Assembly (NCBI GenBank): GCA_003427395.1
Contig: BFEA01000275.1
Span: 1,146,419-1,185,652, forward strand
Direction of reading: 5' to 3'
DNA from: Chara braunii
Taxonomy: Eukaryota > Streptophyta > Charophyceae > Charales > Characeae
Length of the DNA: 39,234 bases
Part shown: positions 10,379-23,086 of the stretch, in pieces
Layout of the letters: every line of letters begins with the position of its first letter
Position numbering within the stretch: the first letter of the stretch is position 1
Program-made: the position numbers and the translations under genes
The notes under the pieces: generated by a model
What the model was told of the DNA's origin: nothing
Database searches by the model: none
The model's input: only the letters and a program-made list of their open reading frames with translations

Positions 10379-10379
10379 N

Positions 10380-10422
<43 letters not shown>
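10339..10422. repeat. Long poly-T with an N at 10379
   Basis: A T run of about 84 positions with one ambiguous base; its true length is not resolved by the assembly. Confidence 0.9.
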
Positions 10423-10423
<1 letters not shown>

Positions 10424-10919
10424 AACAACACAGAGAATTCCAATCATTCTTCCTAGGGCTGTGGTCTTTTCACTTGTCAATCCGGGTCTCCATTGTCCCA
10501 CGGAGCTGCCCGTATTCCCCATCCCATTTTGGAGCGCCCCTTGCCACTTTGGTCAGCCTTATTCAGCAGCCCCCCATTATTCATCCTTACAACATCTGTT
10601 CCTAGAGAACCATTTAAACCCATCCATGCCGCTTGAATGATCCTTAAAGCCTGCGGCAACAGGGGAGCAATAAAATGAGACGTGGCTATTGCAGCACATC
10701 TGGATCTGTCTTGTGGTGTCACTGGATGAGTACAAACCCTTGTACCGTTAGACGCCTTGTCTCTTGTCAGAGCTGCGTACGTAGTCCAAGGGCCCTGCTC
10801 CCCCAGGTGCGTCCGTTTTCACAGTTCCAACTGCGGAGCATGTGGCAGCGAGATACGAGTAGTCGCTCCGGTCTCATGCTATCAGATGGTCGTCATTTAC
10901 GTCTACACATGTATTTCAC

Positions 10920-10922
<3 letters not shown>
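10423..10922. other. Non-coding stretch
   Basis: No supported feature; short open frames on both strands lack motifs. Confidence 0.4.
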
Positions 10923-10961
<39 letters not shown>

Positions 10962-11661
10962 GTCTGTGAGTCTCTGTCTCTCTCTGTCTTTCTCCCGCAG
11001 AGCATGTCTCCACAGCGGATGCTGTAGGGGGGAGCGGAGTTCGAACAGCACAAATGTGTGTGCCGTTCAGAAACGCAGCTCTGTTTTGTGCACGCCGCCG
11101 CCCACGGTGTCTGCCATGTGTTTTCCATCCCCCCCCTCCCCTGTTCGTCGGACCCAACCTCTACCCCCCCACCTGCGCACCAGAGACCGAACTGCAGAAT
11201 TGAACTCCGCATTCGGTCACCTTCATTGAATGCGCATTCAGTCCGTTCAAATATTGAACAGAAAACCCGCATTCAATTAATGCACAGTTTCATAAGTCCT
11301 CTCTCTCTCTCTCTCTCTCTCTCTGCCACGCCCACAAATCAACAAAACTCGCCATATGCTGCTCGTCTGGTTCTAACACTCACTATTGTCAAGTGAAAAA
11401 AAGAAAAAGGCACTCAAATAGCCGGAGCCGATGGATTGCACAACAGAATGCCAAATGATGCACAGTCGGGAAGGGGAGGAGGTGGAAGAAGTTACGGCAA
11501 CCTCAAGCAGCACACTGCTCATGCTTCCCACACACCCTCTCTCTCTCTCTCTCTGTATGTGTGTGTGTGTGTGGCAAGCACAGCATCCACACACCAAAAG
11601 CAACCACATGCACGCAAGCCCACATGTACACACACAAAACACCCACACACACACGCACACA
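10923..11661. repeat. Microsatellite cluster (CT, GT, CA)
   Basis: (CT)n at 10923-10959, 11298-11324 and 11537-11554, (GT)n at 11555-11573 and (CA)-rich sequence at 11627-11661. Between them I see no supported gene; the open frames are Ser/Leu or Arg/Glu readings of the repeats. Confidence 0.9.
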
Positions 11662-12100
11662 TGTGCGCCTATTAGTAGGGCGGTGGCATAGAAGAGCAGC
11701 AGTAGGCCCACAGCAGCATGGCGGCGGTAGGGTACTGGTCCAGGTAGGGTGGCAGTAGGGCCTACTGGTTCGTTTTAGGAGGGCGGGAGTAGGACGTACT
11801 GGTAGGCCTATTCTATTTTCACCTGTTGTAACAGAGCTTCGCTTGCCAGATCCATGCAAAAATCCAGTAGGCCCCAAACGCCTGAATTTATGTGCGGTCT
11901 TGAGATCTTAAGACCGCATGGATCCAGGTCGTCGGTCCGATAGGACCTGACGGTCCGGATCTCAGATTTGTTACATTCCAGCATCGATCCGGCCGTCGTT
12001 GGTCCGGGCCATGCGCCGGTAGGGCCACGACTGCCCGGACTCGAAATAGCGTCGGAACAATCTTGAGCGTCAAAAATCTGAGATCCTGGCCTGGATCTCA
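11662..12100. other. GTAGGG/TACTGG imperfect repeats and inverted repeats
   Basis: Between 11675 and 11810 the words GTAGGG(C/T) and TACTGGT recur irregularly. A 24-bp palindrome with one mismatched pair lies at 11894-11917 (GCGGTCTTGAGATC at its left side). GGATCTCAGATTT (about 11957) is inverted about 110 bp later (AAAATCTGAGATCC, about 12074), suggesting a small fold-back element. Confidence 0.45.
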
Positions 12101-12541
12101 CCTCTGCGTGCTCATTGTGGACAACCTCCTGCAAGTCAAGTATTTGTCAACAATGCTGCAGCACAAGGGACCAGGTCATAATTGTGCTGGCTCCTGGTTG
12201 GTGAGGTGATGTTTAAGTGGGACCAGAATGTGACACCTGAAAATGGAAGATCACTGCGCCGTGTGAGATAGCACAAAAACCAAGGACTGTTCTTTCTGAG
12301 CTTAGACCACCAGTACCTTTCCCAGCTCCCTTCTTCCGAGGGATCGAGCTGACCCGCAAAAGATGCAGATTGGCACCCAGCAATTCTGTGCCCGTGCCGG
12401 TTCCTTTCCACACCAGATCCGCATCGCTTGGATATACATCAGGTATGCCAACCACAAGAGCTAGCCCACGGGCCAAACCTGTTGCCCGCACTAACAAAAA
12501 GGACAAAAAGGACTTCGACAACAGAAATCGTTCGGGGGTAA
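12101..12541. other. Non-coding stretch
   Basis: No gene is supported. A diverged relative of the following 63-bp unit starts at about 12459 (GAGCTAGCCCACGGGCCAAA). Confidence 0.4.
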
Positions 12542-12700
12542 CAGAAATCTGTCTAGGACTGACAAAAAGAGCTAGCCAGCGGGCCAACCTGTTGCGCTTG
12601 GATTCAGAAATCTGTCTAGGACTGACAAAAAGAGCTAGCCAGCGGGCCAACCTGTTGCGCTTGGATTCAGGAATCTGTCTAGGAATGACAAAAAGGACTG
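12542..12700 (+). repeat. 63-bp tandem repeat, ~2.5 copies
   Basis: Unit starting CAGAAATCTGTCTAGGACTG at 12542, repeated at 12605 almost exactly and partially at 12668. It reads through in one plus frame because 63 is a multiple of three, but no protein family is recognised. Confidence 0.9.
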
Positions 12701-14069
12701 GGGGGTAACAGAAATCACTAAAGAGAATTTGTCTGTTTGTGTCTGTACAACAGAACAGTGCACAAACAAAACCAGTCTAACTCTGTCCACACCCTCCCAC
12801 TAGCAACAGAGTTAGCTATACCACAATGTTCAAATGTCACAATAAGAAGACTAAACTCCAACAGACACTGCGAGATCGAGTCCACAAGGAGTGACTCCAC
12901 CAATGACACCGGAAAAAAAAACAGAAGACACGAGTGTGGTACAAAAATGGCCGAAAGGTGACGGAGACGAAATGAGACTCGAACCCCCAACACCGTAACC
13001 AACAGCCTGTTCAGTCTGACTCCATGACTTATTGGGAAGTTAAGCCCTCTACATGCAGTGCAGTCTGCATAGTAATCTATTTCCCTTAATTCGAGCGCGC
13101 AACTAGGCAGGTGCTAACAGGTGCTATCACAAGCAGCGAGGTAAAGCAGGCAGCAAATGGTGTGTGAGCGGGGATCAAGTGGATGGGCACAAAAGCCAAA
13201 CAGCACCACACCAGGCATGCAGCACATGAAAAACATCACAAAGGGAAGCAAACAAGCAGGCGCACAGCAAGGCCAAGCAGCAGGGAAGTAAGGCCCCGAG
13301 GAAGGTGAGCAGGAAGCAGCAAAACCAAACACACGGCACCAAGACACCAAACGCCGCTAACGAGCAGCCAAGCAGGACAGCAGGTAGGCCACGAGGGAGG
13401 CAAACTTGAAGAAGCAGCCAAGCACAAAACCATGCACCGGGGTCACAGTCACGCTTACAGCGCAGCAAGCAGGCATGCAGCAAGGCACGCATCTTCGGCA
13501 CAAGCACGTCAGCCGGCGGACAGCAGGGAGAGGGGAGGCAAACAAGCAGGCAACTAACAAAACAAAGGCAGCAGGGCAGCAAGGAGGCAAGGGCAGCAAA
13601 TGAGAAGCCCAGCAGCCGTGATGCAGAGAGAGGCAAGGAAAGCGAACAGATGAAACAGTACGGCAGAACAGACAAGGATAGTTCATGTAACAGCACGCCA
13701 CAAACAGTTCACGCCACCATCAAGAGCCAGAGAGTCACTTCGACAAATCTTTCGACACACAGCAGACCACCTTAACAGCGTTGCAAGCAAAGGAAATGAC
13801 TGTTTGCCACATCTGTACTCTCGCAATTGGGGACAACGTGGGGAAAAGAAAAAACACAGCAAACACAGAGTGAACCACATACATCGTATCTGGATGCAAA
13901 AAGACTAATGAGTGCATTACGTGCCGTTACATTTGCTATACACAACTCCACAAAAGAAAAAAAAGTACAACTGTGCATGTGTGCGGGTCTGTACCATCCT
14001 CTTCAACTCAAATTCGACTTCCTGATTGGAGTCATCGGACCTAGAGCACTGGCCGATAGAATACGAAGT
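12701..14069. other. Low-complexity T-poor region, no gene supported
   Basis: From about 13110 to 13680 the plus strand is built from AGCAGG, GCAAGCA and AACAAGC words with very little T. Minus-strand stops are therefore rare and long Leu/Cys-rich frames appear in several phases (for example 13175-13696). That several phases are open at once argues against any of them being coding. The flanks hold nothing recognisable. Confidence 0.55.
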
Positions 14070-14180
14070 CTACCGTCTTCCCCCGAACACAACGCACCCT
14101 TATTTTTGCCGTATCTGGCCGGAAATATAGCTTGCATACATTCATTTTTAGGGTGCCTTATGTTCGGGGGAAGACGGTAG
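14070..14180. mobile_element. 111-bp MITE-like element (CTACCGTCTTC family), copy 1
   Basis: Terminal inverted repeats of about 31 bp, starting CTACCGTCTTCCCCCGAAC at the left and ending GTTCGGGGGAAGACGGTAG at the right, with three mismatches. The small size and lack of coding sequence fit a non-autonomous DNA transposon. The TIR start recurs inside the IscU intron (18250, 18400). No clear target-site duplication was found. Confidence 0.75.
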
Positions 14181-14653
14181 TGGCACGATTTCCCGAAGTA
14201 AGGCTTAGCCTTCGGCCCTTCTTTTCAAAGACGCTCATAACTCGACGAGCTGAAGGCTCCCACGGGCCGGCTTTTCTCGGGTTTCTTATCAGCTCCTCCA
14301 GGCTCTCCCACTTCATGGCCTTCGAATATCAACGAACATACAATGGAAAAAGTCAAATTGTACGCGTTCAACGAGCAGGTCACACCACTTCACTCGTTGA
14401 TATGCACAAAAAGATGTAACGTCTTTGGCCCTAGCACATCACCGTTCCGTCACCATCTGGCAATTTCCAAAAGCACTTCCGTCAAAGGGGGACCTATTGT
14501 GTTGCTTAGAGCAGTGCCAAATTCGTCGAGTGAGGCAACTCAAGGAAGAACACTAAATGGCGATCCAAAAATCGTACAAAGGTCACATGAACTTTTACCT
14601 TTCTACGTCGACAAGAATTACAATCCACATGAACCACAAAGATATACTGCGTT
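14181..14653. other. Non-coding stretch upstream of the U6-like copy
   Basis: No gene is supported. I looked for a plant upstream sequence element and TATA box at their normal distances from the U6-like start. Only a weak ATCCACATGA and an ATATA lie close by, at the wrong spacing. Confidence 0.5.
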
Positions 14654-14748
14654 GTCCTTCGGGACATCCGTTAAAATTGAAACGATATAGAGAAAACTAG
14701 CATGGCCCCTGTGCAAGGATGACACTTATAAATCAAGAAATGCAGGCC
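14654..14748 (+). pseudogene. U6 spliceosomal snRNA-like sequence, probable pseudogene
   Basis: The sequence follows U6 along nearly its whole length: the 5' stem-loop (GTCCTTCGGGACATCCG), AAAATTGAAACGATA, the AGC-containing core TAGCATGGCCCCTG, CAAGGATGACAC, and AAATCAAGAAATG. U6 forms the catalytic core of the spliceosome. Here the invariant ACAGAGA box reads ATAGAGA, the 5' stem is one pair shorter, and several changes look like C-to-T or G-to-A (GTGCAA for the usual GCGCAA, ATCAAG for ATCGAG). No T-run terminator follows and no correctly spaced upstream element or TATA box precedes it. This fits a decayed retroposed or duplicated copy rather than a working gene. Confidence 0.75.
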
Positions 14749-15044
14749 GTCCCCTCCTCTCCCCTTCCCCCCCCCCCCCCCCCCCCCCCGCCCCCTGCCC
14801 CCTATACACCCCCCGCCTCCCTTCTCCCCCCCCCCGCGGTTGCTGCGCCCTCTTCTCCCCCAGCCCCCTCGCACCCTCCCCCTGTTGCCACCGCCGCTCC
14901 CTCCCCCGATATACCATGTTTTACGACACGACGAGAGAGCATTTTCAACGAACTCCTTTGCTGCTTCTCTGCCGAGTCCAAGTTATCTTGCAGACAATAT
15001 GGTCTTCTATTGAACTTACCTAATCAACTAAATACGAACTAGGT
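14749..15044. repeat. C-rich low-complexity tract
   Basis: A poly-C run (about 14768-14789) and CCCCCTCCC words extend to about 14905; the rest to 15044 is unremarkable. Confidence 0.85.
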
Positions 15045-15336
15045 GAGGATATAAAGTGCACCAGGAAATGAGTACAACATTCTACGAGCCTAAGCCACTA
15101 TCACCAGTCACCACTGCCTGCCTCCGCTATTGTCCGGAGTGGTTCCGCTCGCTCGAGGATATAAAGTGCACCATGAAACATTCTACTAGCCGAAGCCACT
15201 ATCATCAGTCAGCACTGCGTGCCTCCGCTACGATGTCCGGCATGGTTCCCAATATGAAAACTGAACAGAAACACTGTGGACAAGTTGTCCCATACAGATT
15301 CCATTCTACGAACCTAGCCACTATCAGCAGTTAGCA
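15045..15336 (+). repeat. 110-bp tandem duplication plus a partial third copy
   Basis: The unit starts GAGGATATAAAGTGCACCA at 15045 and again at 15155. A truncated third copy (ATTCTACGAACCTAGCCACT) lies near 15302. Copies differ by substitutions and small indels, so this is an older duplication. Confidence 0.85.
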
Positions 15337-16103
15337 GAAATCGAGACAAGCGGAACAACCCGGGAAATCCGGCGTCCGCTGTCCGGATCTGTGTGGATGA
15401 TTTGTCCGCCGCTGACATGGTCTACAGAGAACGGAACCATACCGGGCAACTCCAAACATGAAGGCTGAAAATGTGCAGCGTTCACGAACAAAATTAAGAA
15501 ACACTTGAAAATGCATCTCAAGTAAGAAGTTACAGATATACCAACGGCCGCAGATCTGTTGATACACTCGCAAACTGTTGAAATACAGAACCAAGTGGGA
15601 ATCCACATGCAATCAGATGAATAGAAGCAACAAAAAAAAAAGAAAAAAAGAAATACAATTACATCCAAGATTCCAAGCCAAAAAGGCAAATTTGTTGGAA
15701 TTACCGCTCTCAAGTTTCAATACATTCAGTACACGCAAATTTCCTAAGACAACATCCTTCTCATCGAATCGAGTTGAAAACAGAGAAATCCACCTAGCAC
15801 CACTGCTTAGTGGTAATGAATGCAAATCAAATGGGAATTCCACGGCCACACTTGAGCTACTCCATTACATATTCGGATCTTCTTTTCGATAGATAGAGAA
15901 ATTTTCAATTTTGAGCGTTACAACAAGGAATTGACAGCGGGAAAGGGGAGTCGTTCTGATGGGCAATGCTAAATTGAACCATGCATTGGTCAAGTGGCAC
16001 ACACTAAGTGACAGACATCTGCGGGGGGTACACTTTTTAACTGCTGCACACTTCCGAAGTTCTTTAACAGAATTCTGGCTAATAAAAGATTGGTTGGTTG
16101 GGG

Positions 16104-16142
<39 letters not shown>

Positions 16143-17093
16143 AGAAGTTGAGTACTGAAGTCAACACAAACTTAGGCTTCAACGAATAGGAGCAGGGAAG
16201 AGATGAAAAAAGCACCAGTGCACTTCTGACTGTGCACAAACGGATTACTTACAAAGTTCTCAACCAGATTCCTGCCTACTAAAACAAAAGGGAGGGAGGG
16301 AGAGAGAGAGAGAGAGAAATCTACACCAAAGAGAGAAATCTACACCAAGGAGTTGCACAGAAGTCAACACAAACTTCGGTGCACCTTCAACAAATTAGGC
16401 CCAGATTATAGAAAGATGTCCACTAGGACAGAAGATTCACGCCAACATCATACACAAGATTGAGCAGAATCTTCCCTGTGAAGTTTCTTACCCCGCATAT
16501 TGTTCATCACCATGATGACCCTCGTTCTACTCGCTGCACCCTCTTGCACACCCAAAGCATCAGACAAATGTTACAATGAACCATCTTGAGGTAGGATGTC
16601 GACAGGACAGAGCACACAAAACAAAACAAAACAAAAAAGAACAAAAAAACAAACGGAAAACGAAAACAAAGAAGAAAAACACACTTCACCCAAGGACCAG
16701 ACTGCTATTTGAGAAGAAGGGGGACCACCCCCCGGGCTGGATCTATCTGCGGCCACGAAGGACTTCTTTCCGCTGCTCGAGCATCCAAATCAATCCACCG
16801 CTGCCAGCGGAATTCATTTCCGAAGTCGTCTCAGCACCCAAGGAGTCATTTCAGCGCAAACCGATGTCCTGCCGCTAGGCATGTCGACCTTCTCAGGAAT
16901 TCTCTTCACCACATTCATTTTCTCCTCCGCACTGCAAGAAAGCTGACAGATCAGATACAGACACTAGGAGGAGACGTAAGTCGAGAACCCCTCGATGAAG
17001 TCTGCAGATACTATTGTAATAACATTCTACGCTAGGTCTTCCAAGTCCTAAAACGTACCATCTTCTAAGATACACGCTTTGTCAGACCCCAAT
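15337..17093. other. Region downstream of IscU, no further gene supported
   Basis: Contains (GA)n at 16107-16139 and about 16290-16317 and A/C-rich simple sequence at 16615-16685. The part next to 17093 is presumably the IscU 3' UTR (minus strand). An AATGAA word on the minus strand near 16918 is a possible but unproven poly(A) signal. Open frames elsewhere have no motif. Confidence 0.45.
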
Positions 17094-17238
17094 TTACGCC
17101 GTAGCCTCCATGGACTCGTCACCTTTCGGCTTTGTCCTCTTGGACTTCAGGTCATTCACAGCTGCCTTAATTGCATCCTCTGCCAGCATGCTGCAATGCA
17201 GCTTCACAGGTGGTAGAGATAGGTGTTTTGCAATGTCA
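17094..17238 (-). CDS. ISU1: IscU coding exon 3
   Basis: Begins with the T that completes a Ser codon, then DIAKHLSLPPVKLHC, with the Hsp70-binding LPPVK and the third ligand Cys. It ends in a Lys/Glu-rich tail and TAA. The acceptor is GCGAGCAG, preceded by a (CTGT)n pyrimidine-rich stretch. Confidence 0.93.
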
Positions 17239-18801
17239 CTGCTCGCAGACAGACAGACAGACAGCAAATCACGTATGCACAACCAACCAGGTGATTCAGA
17301 TGATCAGTCCCGTGCGCAGCAACATAGCAGAGTCGCAGATATCAACAAGAACAACAAAAACAATACCGCCCGGTCATTATAGCCGAATGTGGTGCAAGTG
17401 GTGCAACTTGCAGTCTAGATACACCCCGGTAATGACCGGACGTTCTATTCAGGTGAAGGCAGCAGCCTCCAACATGGTAAAATAGGCGCACGGGAAAAAG
17501 CAAAGGGGTTGGCAGGCAACCACCTTTTTCCGTGCCCACCATAGCAGCTTTAGTCATCACACTGGGCAATCACACTGAGCAATCACACTGAGCAACTCAG
17601 GGAGCCGTCAAATAAAACAGTCAAAGAGTCCAGCCATACTGCCGACGAAGCACAGACCAGACATATATCTGGCAGATGGGAACAGTAAGCAATCACCTTT
17701 CCATGCTGGTCATCATGCCGACGACGGCCATGATACTCAGCAGCAATTCAAGGAGTCGCCAAATATAAACCAGACATATATCTGGCAGATGGGAACAGTA
17801 AGCAATCACCTTTCCATGCTGGTCATCATGCCGACGACGGCCATGATACTCAGCAGCAATTCACGGAGTCGCCAAATATAAACAGTCAAATTGATCGATC
17901 CCGCAGATCAAGCACAGAGTACAACTCGAGCATCCGCAGCAAATCAAGCCAAGCTCAGGGACGTACGCTAAAAACCACCCAAGTCAAGTGAAAAGCACTG
18001 ATCACAAATCAAGCAAGCATGCAGACGTGTACAGCATATCAAGTGTGTTCGGAATCAAGCAAGCATGCATACATATTCAGCAAACGAAGCAAACAACAGC
18101 AGACTGCAAATCAAGCAGAGACGGCAAAACAAAGGACATACTCACACGAGGCCCTTATAATTGCAGAATCAGCGGCCAGATCTGGTCCTCCTAAGAGGAG
18201 GACTCGATCTCACAGCCGCTGATTTTGCAGATTCTGCAACTATAAGGGCTTACCGTCTTCACCCGAATAGAACGGCCAGTCATTATCGCTGCATCTGGAC
18301 TGACAGTTGGCCCAAATACAGCTACAACAACCGGGCATTCTATTAAGGAGGACTCGATCTCGCCGCCACTGATTTTGCAGATTCTGCAATTATGAGGGCC
18401 TACCGTCTTCACCTGAATAGAACGCAGCTCATTATCGCTGCATCTGGACTGACAGTTGCCCCAAATACAGCTATAACGACCGGGCATTCTATTCGGGATG
18501 AAGACGGTAATTGAAGCACAGATCACAAATCAAGCACATACTACGAATCACGCAAACACGGCCTACAAATCAAGCAAAGCACGGACCGAATCAAGAACAA
18601 ACAGCTACAAACGAACTCAGAAACAGTCCCACAGACAAAACAACCATGGCCAAAGGACGAGCAGAAGCACAGACCACAGATCAAACACATTGTAAACATC
18701 CACCCGTACCGCAGATCAAGCTTACACAACACCAAACTCAGCGGACATACAGATCGATCCAGCATATAGACATCAAAACGAGCAAAGCACATAGCACATA
18801 G

Positions 18802-18855
<54 letters not shown>

Positions 18856-20864
18856 GCAACAGCAGCAAAGCCTTTCGAATCACAGTCCACCGATCCCGCA
18901 TGGCCAGAACATCAGGAAGAGCGCAAACTACAAACCAGGCACGTTGTCTGTACACACCTGTTCTTGATTTGCACGACCTCATCCACCTGCTTTCCCTTGA
19001 TCCATTCCGTCGCTGTCAAAAAGCACAAGGACAAGAAACCAAACCAGGTCCAAGAGATGGGTCAGGCAGAGAAATGCATCTGGTAGAGAGTAACAAAAAC
19101 GTCTCAAGGACTCGTTAGGTCATAGCATTGATCGCAAAACCGAACTCTAATACGCAATTGTCTATCTGGCAACCGAACAGCACAGCACACACCCTGAACA
19201 TAAAACTGCCGCGACTCCCTCCCATTTTATTCAAGTCATATAGCTTAATTATTTATGCCTACCACTTCACTCGACAAGTGTAGCGACTCTCGCACATCTT
19301 ATTGAAGTCACATACGTTCAACCAACTACGCCTACCACTTCAGTCGACAAGCCCACTTGGGGTCCCGGAAATCGGTTCCCTCCCCCGAGGGCCATGTCCA
19401 AAGAGCTAGAAGCTGGAAATCGGGTTCAGGGAGGCAAACCATGTTTCGTAGCTTTTCGAACGCGATTACTGAGTGGGCTAATTTCGTCCTTTCCACCCTT
19501 CTAGCTTCCAATTATCACCAGCGGAACAGGGGGGAAGAAGGGAAGAAGAGAGGAGGGGGGAGGAGGAGGGGGGGGGAGGACGCAAACCAGACAGGCAAAA
19601 GGCAAAAATACAAGCAACAGATCAGAATCAAGCAATATAGATAGACAAAGCACGCAAAGCACAGAGCGCAAGATAGACAAAGAACAGAAAGCCCACACAA
19701 GTACGGAAAGCCCGGAGTGCAACATAGACAAAGTACGGAAAGCCCAGAGCGCAACATAGACAAAGTACCCAAAGCCCAGAGTGCAACATAGACGAATTAC
19801 AGAAAGCCCAGAGCGCGACATAGACAAAGTACAGAAAGCCCAGACAAGTACGGAAAGCCCAGAGCGCAACATAGACGAAGTACGGAATGCCCAGAGCGCA
19901 ACATAGACAAAGTACGGAAACCCCAGAGCGCAACATAGACGAAGTACGGAAAGCCCAAAGCGCAACATAGACAGTACGGAGAGCCAATAGCACAACATGA
20001 ACGAAGAACAATTAGTAGGTTGCCCCAGCCAATTTCCAGGATGGCCGTATCATCTAATATAAGCACCTACACCGTCAAATCTGCTCACAATCACACTTCA
20101 TCACGTCTGTCAATGGCCCAAGGTAGTTGGTATCCTGGCCTGGTTAATTGGACTTGCCGATCTTTCGATTGCCCTTCGCTTGCTTCGGGCTCCAATCAAA
20201 ATGTCAGATCCTTCGATGGACACGACCTACCTAAATGCGTGTCAAAATTGCTTGATAACGCGCAAGGACAGTACTGTGTTGAAGACGCACCTGGACGTAC
20301 CTGAACCGTCAGATGCTGAATACATTACATGCTGATTGATTGGATTTACAAAAACTTCTGATTGCCCGACACCACTTTCTGATCTTCTCTCGAGTAGAAC
20401 GTGCTTGCCTAAGCCTTATGAATGTACGCGACCGCAAACCGGCCTCCGATTCATTCATTACCCTCATCATCCATGAATTACCGCACGTCCCTCACAAGGG
20501 AGTTGCATTGTGATAATACTACCAATGCTTCTGGTTGCCTGACACCGTGTTACCATTTTCTCTCGCATAGAACACGGCGGCGGAGTCGATAGGCGTGTGC
20601 TCTTATTCACAAACGTTCTCCCTACCGTCCTTGGCCGAACATATCACATTCAAATTTTAAGACGAGATTCAGTACCTGGCCGCAAACCCGTCCTCATAAT
20701 TTTGAGGTGCCCACCTGTGCAATTCAGTGGAAAATCAGCAGTAGTTGCTTAATGCATGAACGAAATTCTTTCCTAATGACGGTTGCGAACCGTCGATTAA
20801 CTATACACAAGGACGGAGAATGAGGGTCAAACCAAACCCCATTCCCTGCTTGTCGGTGCTCGCA

Positions 20865-20922
<58 letters not shown>

Positions 20923-23020
20923 CGTGTGTGTGTGAGAACGGACTGAAGAATTCAACGAATCAATCACTTAATCGAATCCAATCACAACGAATCAATCAAT
21001 CAATCGAATCCAACCACCAGCAGGAGCTGCAATAGTCTCTCTCTCTCTCTCTCTCTTGGAGCTCGGACACACGATTTCAACGAATCAATCAATCGACCGA
21101 ATCGCCTCGCACTATCAGCAGGAGCTGCAGTGGTCAATCTTTAAACGCAGGACAGGATGAGTTACAGCTATCACATCCAACATACGCGCGCGATCTTTTA
21201 TCCTGCGCAATCAAAAGGACTTATACTCTCCTTGCGCCTTTAGTTAAAGGACTTCAAAAACAGAACACATCATCATATATCTCTCGTCATTCCCACACGA
21301 AAACCAAAGGAAGAATGACATATCATACGATAAGACTTTTGATCTTCGACACGACGACAACCCCCCCACAACATCGTGGGGTGTTTAACATACCCCGACT
21401 CTCAGCCAATCACGTCATGGGAACGCAACACAGATTAGGAACGCGACAAAGATCACCCATCGCCAGTCGAGGCACTTCCGCAGATATGCTCATCATTCCC
21501 TTCGCCTACCCCGANNNNNNNNNNNNNNNNNNNNNNNNNNNNNNNNNNNNNNNNCTTCCCGACTCTCAGCCAATCACGTCGAAGGAACGCAACACAGATT
21601 AGGAACGCGACAAAGATCACCCATCGCCAGTCGAGGCACTTCCGCAGATGTGCTCATCATTCCCATCGCCATCGGTGACACAATTGTGAACGCATCATTC
21701 GTTAGATGTCACACTACTACCCTATCGCCACCGACGCGACTTCCACAATCACTTTATCATTATTTCGTTGTAGGGGTAACTACGCGGGAGTCACAAAAAC
21801 GAGTTACAATCACACTATGGGCCAAGATACAGTTTGCAATTGCACTTCGGTCACCCTACACCTGGCCAGAAAGCCGGGTTGTATACATTGCCCGAACTGC
21901 AATTGCAAACTGTATCTTGGCCCATACTGCAATTATAACTCATTTTTGCGACTCCCGCGTAGTTTCCCCTTTATTGTATTTCACAGGATACTTGTAATAA
22001 TCATTTTCTGATACATGCAGAGGTTTCCCAAGGCCTTTCGTTATTTAAAAAACAAAACAAAAAAAACAAAAAAACATCCCTCAATGATAAGAAGGGACGC
22101 AGGAAAAGAATCGCGACACGAGAAAGAGGAACGACGGAGCGGGTGGGCGTGGGGAGGCGGGGGGGGATGGGGGGAGGGGAAGAATCGTCTACACGTCAAC
22201 ATTGAGAGAGGGGGAAAAAAAAAAGCGACTACAGCCCCATGCTATGTGCTAACAGAGGAACGACAGAAACACGCGCTGCCTTGTCGCGATCCACGGCTAT
22301 TTACGATCCTCCGCTCTCCAAAAAAAACGCAACGACAGAATGGTAAATAGTCATTTGATACCCGGAAAGTGTCCCGACGAAAAGAGACCATTCACAGCGA
22401 GGCACCGCATGATGCGAGCAGATCAAGGTATGATAAGGCGTGTCACACATTCGCAAACGCACCAAGGTCTGATACCGTTTGCTTGCAGCGAAACCTGCCC
22501 GAAACACATCCGCGCATTCAAGGGTCCACCACCAACAGCAAGAACTAAAATCGGCGAATTCTCCGTCGCAAAGCCCTGAATCAGACTCAGACTTATTTCA
22601 GCGCGTTCTCACCCATTATACAGATATATACAACATACACATGGATATACTAATATGCATTCTCGCTCTCAGCCTGCCAACGCCATTTCGTCAAAAAATC
22701 TGTTCCAGGCAATCGTCGCTTCCTCGGAGGCCTCTTATCTCCCCTCCCGCAACGATTCCCAATACCTTTCCAATCGACAGAAAAAAATATATTTACAGAT
22801 AACAAAGAGCTCATCGCCAAGCGGAAACTTCCTGGGACGCCTCTATTTCTTCGAGAGCGTGAGCGGATTTACACTCCGGAAGAAAACCAAGCGAAAACTC
22901 GCGTGACGGTAATTGCGCCGCAGCCATCGGTACACAACAGAGAGATCAACGCTCGACGACACAAGTTCAGAGAACCTTCATCATAGACAGAACAGCGGAC
23001 CAATAGAAAAATCTAACACC

Positions 23021-23086
<66 letters not shown>

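Larger units (their letters stand above)
17239..18957 (-). other. IscU intron 2 (1719 nt)
   Basis: Bounded by GTGTGT at the donor and GCAG at the acceptor. It is packed with repeats: inverted-repeat elements (17364-17460, 18151-18249, 18250-18343, 18400-18509), two tandem duplications and a (CAA)n run at 18802-18855. Confidence 0.85.

Noticed and set aside
12542-12700. CRISPR-like direct repeats
   Set aside because: The units are contiguous tandem copies without unique spacers, in a eukaryotic genome.
13175-13696. 173-codon Leu/Cys-rich minus-strand frame
   Set aside because: The plus strand is T-poor, so several minus frames are open at once. The repeats, not selection, make the frame.
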